DNA from: Spodoptera frugiperda
Taxonomy: Eukaryota > Arthropoda > Insecta > Lepidoptera > Noctuidae
Direction: 5' to 3'
Assembly: GCF_023101765.2 (NCBI RefSeq)
Contig: NC_064216.1
Location: forward strand, 2,480,001-2,544,000
DNA: 64,000 nucleotides
The position numbers were made by a program, and so were the translations under genes. The notes beneath the pieces are model-generated. The model did no database searches and was not told the DNA's origin. It worked only from the letters and a program-made list of their open reading frames with translations. This document shows positions 56,813 to 64,000 of the stretch, one piece after another. The first letter of the stretch is position 1. Each line of letters begins with the position of its first letter.

Positions 56813-57139
56813 CTAATTTCATTATAAAAAGACAGACTAATCTAAATACATAAATAATTAGTAATGATATTGGTGTTAGTATTTGCATGGCAAGATAGCG
56901 TGCAGCAACTTACGATAATAACTCAAGGAGTGACAGTTGTTAGTTCATCGCTTGCAAACTGTTGAGTAACCATTTCCTCGGCCGATTCACAGACCGACGG
57001 AAACGTACCACGTAATTTACACTTTTTATTATTATTTTTTCTTTTAGGTACTAACTAGTTTTTTTGGTGTTAATGAGATATTTTGAATTAAAGTGAGACT
57101 ACCTTAGTAAGTCTATCATTCTGTATCTAAAAGTATACC

Positions 57140-57303
57140 TTTTTTTTGAGATGGGACAATCATCCAATGACTTCTCCAGCCTTGGGCGAACGAGAGGGAG
57201 TGTCGCATACTTACTAACTAAAACTAAAAATCACCCCGTTCCTACTCCTGCTTTTCGAGCCGGAGTCCCGGTAAACCCGGTAGGTAGTCCGCAGCTCCGG
57301 TAA
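57140..57303 (-). repeat. SINE-like family A copy
   Basis: Reverse copy ending 'taggtagtccgcagctccgg'. Confidence 0.65.
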
Positions 57304-57605
57304 AAGTGTACCTAAGGCTAGCGTGTGGTGCTAAAGTGCTCTTTGGCACTTGCTTAAGCTCTTTATACCTATAAGGCAGGTGCAGTGCAAGTTGTTAGAA
57401 ATAGGAACATGAATAAGATGAATGACTTGGTAGTCAGTAGGGCAGGGCAGAATAGTTAAGGTATGTTGTGTCGACATCAACAAATTTAGGACAAAGGTTG
57501 AATGGACTGAATAACATTTTAGCTAACATGAGTTACAATTCCTACACAGTTCACCTAAACCCTTTGATGAATTTGGTGGGAAAGCTTTAAAAGTTTAGGG
57601 GAGAA

Positions 57606-57688
57606 GGAGAAATGATAAATGATATTTATTTTTGCAAGTTGGTTATAATTATACGGTATTTCCTATCCGACTACTCTGAGAAGAAAGG
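57606..57688 (-). repeat. Family R repeat, third copy
   Basis: In reverse it reads 'ttcttctcagagtagtcgga' and 'ataaccaacttgcaaaaata' then 'aatatcatttatc'. It is shorter in the middle than the 37047 copy. Confidence 0.55.
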
Positions 57689-58267
57689 ACTAAACAACAG
57701 TCCAAAAATATAGTATATCTTATCTCCCACACATTGTTACCTGCAATATTAGCTATAAGTAATTTCAAAATCTAGCTACAGAAACAACCTTAGCAGCTAA
57801 CTTGGTCCGTACTTTCCCTTCACAATTCGCAATTACAAGCTTTCCAACAATACGAGCAGTACTTACACAGGTAGGCAAGACGTATAAGAATACCTAGATA
57901 CTTATAATGAAAGACTTTCTGGTTCCCTGGCGGTTGGCTCACTTTCTCAATGGAGCGGCAACAAAATCTGGAGCTAGGTGCTGCGAAAGGAAACGGTAGC
58001 GATGAAGAAATTGATGTCGATCCCGCAGTTAGCCGTGTTACTCGATACTAGACCAGTTTAATGCCAGTTTCTAACTGTAAGTCGTCACGATATGGAAAAA
58101 ACTACTTACTTAGATTTTTTTTTGTCTATCGATGTTTTAACCTGGATTTTGACGGCTATTTTAAAGTAAAACCTTATGGGGTTTTGTAATATCAACTTCA
58201 AGTACCCACTCATTATTATAAGGATTCCTTGGTTCTAAGAATTTTCCCAAATCCGAGACATTTCATC

Positions 58268-58432
58268 CGGAGTTGCGGATAACGTAAAAAGTTACCGGGG
58301 CTCCGGCTCAAAGCAGGAGAAAGAACGGGGTGATTTTTAGTCAGTAAGAATCTGACACTCCCTCTGGCCTTACCCAAGGCGGGAAGTCATTGGATGATAT
58401 TTCCTCTGAAAAAAAAAAAAACGAGACATTTC
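58268..58432 (+). repeat. SINE-like family A copy
   Basis: 'ggggctccggctcaaagcag', 'aatctgacactccctctggc' and a 14-nt A-tail. Confidence 0.65.
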
Positions 58433-59307
58433 ACTTCACCAATGAAGCAGCCTAACTCTTTAACCAGTTTTTATTTTGATCAATATAAAAAAACTTGTTA
58501 TTTATATCTAATGTTATTATCGTAACATCTATATCCGTTACAAAAACGCAGAGATAATGTTCCTCATTCGATTTGAATATTATGGTAATTTCCCGCGTTA
58601 AACTGCATTATGGCCGCGACATTACGTAATGGTGCCAATTTATGAAAATCATTAGCTTTTTTGTATTTAAATATTATTTTAATATAATAATAGTATTTAA
58701 AATATTGTCCAATTATTTATATTCTTATTTTTTCTAGAAAAAAAAAAATCGTAAAAAATCGAAAAACACATGAGGTAGAGGTAACAACGATCAAAGAATT
58801 AAATTGTCATGGAGAGATGAGTACTGGCCTTTTTGCGCCGACACTTTTTTTATCAATTAATTATGTTTTGTTATTTTTGTATACGGTGCAAATAAACTGT
58901 TTTTCTTTCTTTCTTTTTTTTTCAGGTATTAACTATATAGGTCCGGGTTATAGGACAGATATTTCATTACACTCTTCTTCTAAAAAATCTGTTATGTAAA
59001 TAAACTATTCTATTATTTGTCGAATCGTAATCGCTGTTACATAACAACTAGATCATTCAACCGAAAACTATAAACAATATTACAGTCGAGAGCGCAGACG
59101 CCGCCGACTTCCGATTCCAATGAAATGTGATATAATTGTATTCTAGTTCTTTATTCTAAAATACTTTAATTAATTAATGTGTAGGTACCCACTTCCTTTT
59201 CGACAGGAACAAATAGAAACAATGTACTTATAATAAGTCTGTTTATGGACCTAGTGGATTTAAACTAGGTATTACTCTCATCTAAGGAAATCGAAGACCA
59301 ATAGCTG

Positions 59308-59450
59308 CCGTGCTGCGGACTACCTAGTGGGCTTGCCGGGGCTCCGGCACGATAAGCAGGAGTAGTAGTGGTTTTTAGTTAGTTGAATCTGACTATCTGT
59401 CTCATCTCGCCCAAGGCAAGAGAAGTCATTGGAATTTTCCCCTTAAAAAA
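59308..59450 (+). repeat. SINE-like family A copy
   Basis: 'gcggactacctagtgggctt' through 'gagaagtcattgga' to an A-tail. Confidence 0.65.
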
Positions 59451-59812
59451 AAAGAATAATAGGGTGTCCGGTTCTGTTTATCACCAATTCGCATAAACTA
59501 GATGATATCTAAGAATCTTACTTACTGGCACTTATGTACTTAGGTTCTTTGCTTACCTAAGTTCTTAATCAGGTAAAGTAATTTATACTAAACAAGTTAT
59601 GTTATGATTACCATATCTAAAGGATAGAAGAGGACTCACTGCGACACCGGGCACAATCCCTGACCCTCGTTGAGAATTTAGAATATCAAAAAAAAAACAG
59701 TAGAAATTTTTTTGTCCCATCCGACACGGAAATTGTTATCTTGCCAGTGTGCTTACAATCACTCGAACGAGACAGAGAAAGCAAACAATATAATAAACCA
59801 CTTCATATTGTA

Positions 59813-60117
59813 CCCTTAGTACAAGTTTGCTTTACTTTTACTGTTTACAGTAATCGAAACGAGAGCGCATTCGACGTGATTGGCCGGCTCGTATAAACCA
59901 ACCAATCAGAGAAACGAACGCGCTCTCGTTTCGACTCTTAGCACGAATTTGCTTTATGTTTAAAATAATCGAAACGAAACGCGATCGGCGCTCTGATTGG
60001 CCGGCTCGTATAAACCAACCAATCAGAGTGCCGAACGTGCTCTCGTCTCAATCTCGTTAGACGTAAAATAAACTAATACGAAGGCCTCTGACTGATTATA
60101 AACTCTTACTAAGAGTA
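59813..60117. mobile_element. Two tandem palindromic MITE family F elements
   Basis: Two complete fold-back cores ('attggccggctcgtataaac' each) lie back to back and share a junction near 59935. Confidence 0.7.
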
Positions 60118-60610
60118 CAGATTACTTGATTCTGACAATCACTTTTTCGAATTCAATTCACCCAAATTAAAAAAAAAAACAATTAATTTCATAGTGATCT
60201 TATTTGAATATTGCGTGTCTGGTGTATCCAGTGGAGTGTAAAATGAACAACAGTAGGTTAGTGAGGTAACGTTATATGTCGCAAGTGTTAATTACAATGC
60301 AACTCGCTGTGCATATTACGGTGTTTACACACATAAAGTGCTTCAATAAAAGAATGAAACACTTTAAACAAACATTCACACACAATTATGTATGGAAATT
60401 GCAATATCGTAAACTGGTTGCTTGTGCTTTGATAAAGCTGAGTATTCGAGTTCCTTTAATTTATATATTTTATATCTTGTGGCTAATGTCTACAACACTA
60501 CCGGATGTTTTACTTTTCTTTACCTTTCAATATTATTCGGTTGGTAATCACCGCCAACCTACCCAACGACGTCCTGCCTGTACCATACTGACTTAGTTAC
60601 TGTAAGCTCG

Positions 60611-60884
60611 TTCACCGGCTTATAAACGAACCACCCACGGCACCCGAAACACCAAAGGCGTTACAAGTGCGTTGCCGGCCTTTTCGGGGTTAGGAATTTA
60701 AGGGTTGTTGGGGAATTGGGGATTGGGAAGATTGGAAAGGGGGGAATTGGGCCTCCGGTAATCTCACTCACAATGATACACAACGCAAGAGTTGTTTCAA
60801 GTCGGTTTTCTGTGAGGCCGTGGTATCACTCCGGTCGAGCCGGCTTATTCGTGCCGAAGCATGGCTCTCCCACACTTAAGCTAA
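60611..60884 (-). repeat. SINE-like family B, near full length
   Basis: Reverse copy from 'aagctcgttcaccggc' to 'gaagcatggctctcccacac'. Confidence 0.65.
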
Positions 60885-61012
60885 TTTACTTTTTTGTTTC
60901 TTATATACCACATTGAACGTTACGACATTAATTAAAATACTTATACTCGTATAACTCGCTAATATATTACAGATTAATATTTCCATACATAATATTTGTA
61001 TTGCCCAGTATT

Positions 61013-61094
61013 ACCGATCATAAACATCATGTGTTCATGATGTTTTGCCATTTTCGACCTCAGTCATCATGTGCTCATGATGTTTATGATCGGT
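61013..61094. repeat. Inverted repeat with 19-bp perfect arms
   Basis: Arms accgatcataaacatcatg and complement, with a 44-bp spacer that itself contains smaller 'catgatg/catcatg' pairs. Confidence 0.7.
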
Positions 61095-61418
61095 GATCGG
61101 TAAAAGAATACCACATAGACATAGACATTAAATTAAGTACCTACAGTAATATTAAAACATAATAATAGGTAATCAGGTTTATCTAACAGGTAATTCCATT
61201 TCCACGAAGGAAAAACTGTTATCTTGAAAATCCCATATCGTCACATTATGTACACTGATGATTAAGGAAATATGTCACTATTACACTCGGGAGATTCTAT
61301 TCTAGAAAAGAGTTCGTCTTAGATGACTCGTTGGTTTTTTTTGTCTCGGAGGTAAACAAGCAGATGGTCACCTGATACATATTAAACAGTCGGTCATGGA
61401 CACTCATACATAACACAG

Positions 61419-61572
61419 GAGTTTTTTTTAAAGGTGGGAAAATCATCAAATTTTTCTCTCGCTTTGGTTGAGGCGAGAGGGAGTGTCAGACTCTTACTGA
61501 TTAAAACCACCCCATTCCTACTTCTGCCATTCGAGCCGGTAGGGTTCCGCCTGGTAGTCCGCAGCTCCGGAA
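61419..61572 (-). repeat. SINE-like family A copy
   Basis: Reverse copy: T-run, 'gtcagactcttactgatt', 'gtagtccgcagctccgg'. Oppositely oriented partner at 61728-61892. Confidence 0.65.
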
Positions 61573-61727
61573 CACAGGATGAATTACAAGTGCATTGCCA
61601 GTTTCGACCTCAGTCACAACGAAATACAACCCAAGCGTTGTTTCACACCCGTGCGTGCGGCGCGTTGCGTTCCGCGCGCGCCTCAAAGATCCATCAGACC
61701 ACCACAGATGGGGCCCAGTAGGGCTGA

Positions 61728-61892
61728 TGCTTAATCCGGAGCTGCGGACTACCTAGCGGGTTTACCGGGGCTCCGGCTCGACAAGCAGGAGTAGGAACGG
61801 GGTGGTTTTTAGTCAGTAAGAGTCTGACACTCCCTCTCGCTTTGCCCTGGCGAGAGAAGTCATTGGATGATTTTCCCCCCTGAAAAAAAAAA
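61728..61892 (+). repeat. SINE-like family A, best-preserved copy
   Basis: Reads from 'ccggagctgcggactaccta' to 'cattggatgattttcccccc' and an A-tail, with nearly consensus sequence throughout. Confidence 0.7.
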
Positions 61893-61965
61893 GCGTTGTT
61901 TCACGCCACTTTTCTGTGACGCCGTTGTATCACTTGATTCGATCGACCTGGCCCTTTTGTAGTGC

Positions 61966-62125
61966 CAGTTGACTGCACGATTGTTGCGGTAACTGAGCAA
62001 CTGGCTGTGGTGTAACGTGTCGCTGGTTCGATTCCCGCACGCAGCACGAACTCTTTGTGTGATCCACAAATTGTATGTTTGTAAACGCACCCACGACACA
62101 GGAAAAAATCCTAATGTGCGGCAAT
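61966..62125 (+). repeat. tRNA-like SINE family D copy
   Basis: 'gtcgctggttcgattcccgc' (B-box-like), 'gtgtgatccacaaattg' and 'aaaaaatcctaatgtgcg'. Confidence 0.6.
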
Positions 62126-62826
62126 GTTTAAAAAAAGTGCCGCATACTCACCCATGTGTCGAAGCATCGTGTAGGAGGTACCTACCTGAGTGTTAGCCAG
62201 ATTATGACCATATATTATCCCGGTTCCGATTACCGGGTGGGTCAAAATTCCCGGGTGGGCTAAGTATCGTAGCTATTACACGGGACTGACAATTTAAACA
62301 CGAAAGATATCAGTTACTAATCCTTAACACCCACCTAAAGTTTTTTACAAATTTTTATGTGTATAGTGTAGGTTTTATTTGCACCTTTGCATTTCTTCCA
62401 AAAATATGTGTAATTTTCTTGGAAGCCCGGACTTCAAACACGGAAATTGATGGTGAGATCATTTAAATTCGATCCGAGACTTATGTCCATATGAGGGCTA
62501 GAAACCCGTAGGTTTCGTAACAGGGTAAGTAGAGGCCGATAAGTAAGTGTTTCGCATGCAGGACACGTGCCACACGTGTGTGCGATACTCACACGATGCG
62601 GGAACCAAGTTGGTTCCATTTGCGTATGATGAAATAAACGTCTGGTCGGTAGCATTTTATATTGTACAGAGAGAGAGAAACAGAGCATTTTTATATCTAA
62701 AGGACATGTACTGTGTGCTTGTTTTGTTCGAGTGAGATGTGAGATAAAGGTTCTTCCAGGGTCGGTCAATCCGAATTGAAAACTTTGGCTTCTCGTCACA
62801 GTCGCAGTCATTGTACCTATTAGGTT

Positions 62827-62915
62827 TTTTTTTATTGGAATAGGTGGCAAACGACCAAGCGAGTCACCTGATAGGAAGCGATCAGCGCCACCCACACCCG
62901 CAAAACCAGAGGAAT
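62827..62915 (-). repeat. SINE-like family B fragment
   Basis: Degraded 3' end in reverse: T-run, 'caagcgagtcacctgatag' and 'cacccgcaaaaccagagga'. Confidence 0.5.
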
Positions 62916-63671
62916 CAGTTAGGTAATTCTAGGTAATTCCAAAAGTATTTCTATGTTTGCAACTAACAGACTTAGGTGGTACTAATGCTTGTAGCATGCC
63001 TAGAGAAGTGTCGATACAAAGCAAATTTCAAATATTATTTTACCTAATAAAACAATTTTGTCTTACCGTACCCTTCATAGAAGGTATAAAAATAGGAAAC
63101 ACGAAGCCAATAACATCCTCTTTAACGAATCACATCAATCTTTACATTCAAAATGATGACACTTAAGCTATGAAATATGAATCACATACCTAAATGAGTA
63201 TACCCAATAAATCATTAATAATAGTTCATTTAAACAGATTTAATTCTATGCATATAGTTTAAAATGTGGTCCAATACAAATTCTTGCAGTCTGGTTGTCC
63301 TTGCGAGTTGACATTCTCATTAGGGAAGTTGATATGACTTCGTAATTTATTTAAAATCTTATGAATTAATTAACGAGTGATCTATATACGTAAGATAGCT
63401 TTATTTTTGGGTTCCATCTTAAATACCAGTAAGTGTAGGCTATAAACAGCTAGACGCATAAAAAACCTAGTGCTTAATTTAAATCTACACGTAAATATGA
63501 TAAAAAGCTAGTTCTCTAAATCTACACGTAAAACTGCGGTAAACATGTGACAGAATTTAATTAAATGAATCCGGAACAAAATTGTATATTTAGCTGTGGC
63601 TTAATAAATTTGGAACAAAGTAAAAGTTGTACATCTAATATATTCTTTCATAATAATACTCCTAACATCAA

Positions 63672-63835
63672 AGAACTACCTGGATCTGTAGACTGCCTGG
63701 CGCGTAACAGGGGCTCCGGCTCGAAAAGCAGAAATAAGAACGGGATGGTTTTTAGTCAGATAGAGATTGAAACTCTCTCTCGCCTCGCACAAGGTGAGCG
63801 AAGTCATTAGAAGATTTTCCCCCTTAAAAAAAAAC
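63672..63835 (+). repeat. SINE-like family A copy
   Basis: 'gtagactgcctggcgcgtaa' through 'cgaagtcattagaagatttt' to an A-tail. A short open frame across it is part of the repeat. Confidence 0.6.
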
Positions 63836-63926
63836 ACCGAACGCCATATCTGAAAAAATCTTTCATTTCAATCCGGTTATCCAACTTAAGTGATCCCGAG
63901 TCCATAAGGACATTAAGGACCAAAAG

Positions 63927-64000
63927 TCATCATCATCATCATCATCATCATCAGCCTATAGCAGTCCACTGCTGGACATAGGCCTCCCCAATTGTTCGCC
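63927..64000 (+). repeat. CAT microsatellite plus start of another SINE-like repeat
   Basis: Eight or so CAT units followed by 'cagcctatagcagtccactg' and 'ctggacataggcctcccc', a combination found throughout lepidopteran genomes. It runs off the window. A related fragment is at 29793-29820. Confidence 0.6.

Noticed and set aside
60276..60596. 106-codon plus-strand ORF
   Set aside because: Composition is that of AT-rich noncoding DNA, with no domain and no splice context.
62434..62895. Minus-strand ORF of 153 codons
   Set aside because: Its N-terminal part is a family B SINE fragment read in reverse and the rest has no coding-like composition or homology I can name.

Overview
This window looks like nuclear DNA of a moth, probably a noctuid or close relative. 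It is AT-rich, its genes are split by introns, and the gaps and introns are full of short SINEs, fold-back MITEs and Helitron fragments of lepidopteran type. The gene content (Papi with mitochondrial anchor, KH and Tudor domains; an intron-bearing Ku80) fits. The species call is inference; no database could be searched.

Layout. 1-14,600 holds almost only repeats, plus one retroelement-type ORF (8,432-9,142) and one weak candidate exon (940-1,239). 14,677-20,678 (minus) is a seven-exon histidine acid phosphatase of the 2-phosphoxylose phosphatase (PXYLP1) type. It is divergent from the three-exon Ku80/XRCC5 gene at 21,350-23,933 (plus), with about 670 bp between the start codons. Ku80 runs tail-to-tail into a single-exon acidic orphan (24,253-24,750, minus). 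Behind that, on the same strand, is a six-exon gene (25,029-26,604) whose product resembles the ciliary protein Pitchfork/CIMAP3 with a cysteine-rich C-terminal extension. 27,000-28,700 has no convincing gene. 28,771-50,600 (plus) is Papi/TDRKH, with a noncoding first exon and 13 coding exons. Its 7.4 kb first intron and its intron 11 carry most of the repeats, including a 17-bp satellite. 50,600-64,000 is intergenic repeat-rich DNA.

The exon chains for PXYLP1 (666 aa), Ku80 (706 aa), the Pitchfork-like protein (265 aa) and Papi (659 aa) were assembled by hand from splice sites. All four keep reading frame across every junction. The genes do not form a pathway: Ku80 acts in DNA end joining, Papi in piRNA 3' trimming on mitochondria, PXYLP1 in Golgi glycosaminoglycan priming, and the Pitchfork-like protein probably in cilia or sperm tails.

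I found no clearly new multi-gene system. The observations most worth checking are a competing splice acceptor that would truncate Papi, the Pitchfork-like gene with its novel tail, the orphan gene behind Ku80, an ORF1-only retroelement, one repeat family abutting splice sites of two unrelated genes, and several perfect hairpins. Repeat family letters used below are my own labels and repeat edges are approximate.
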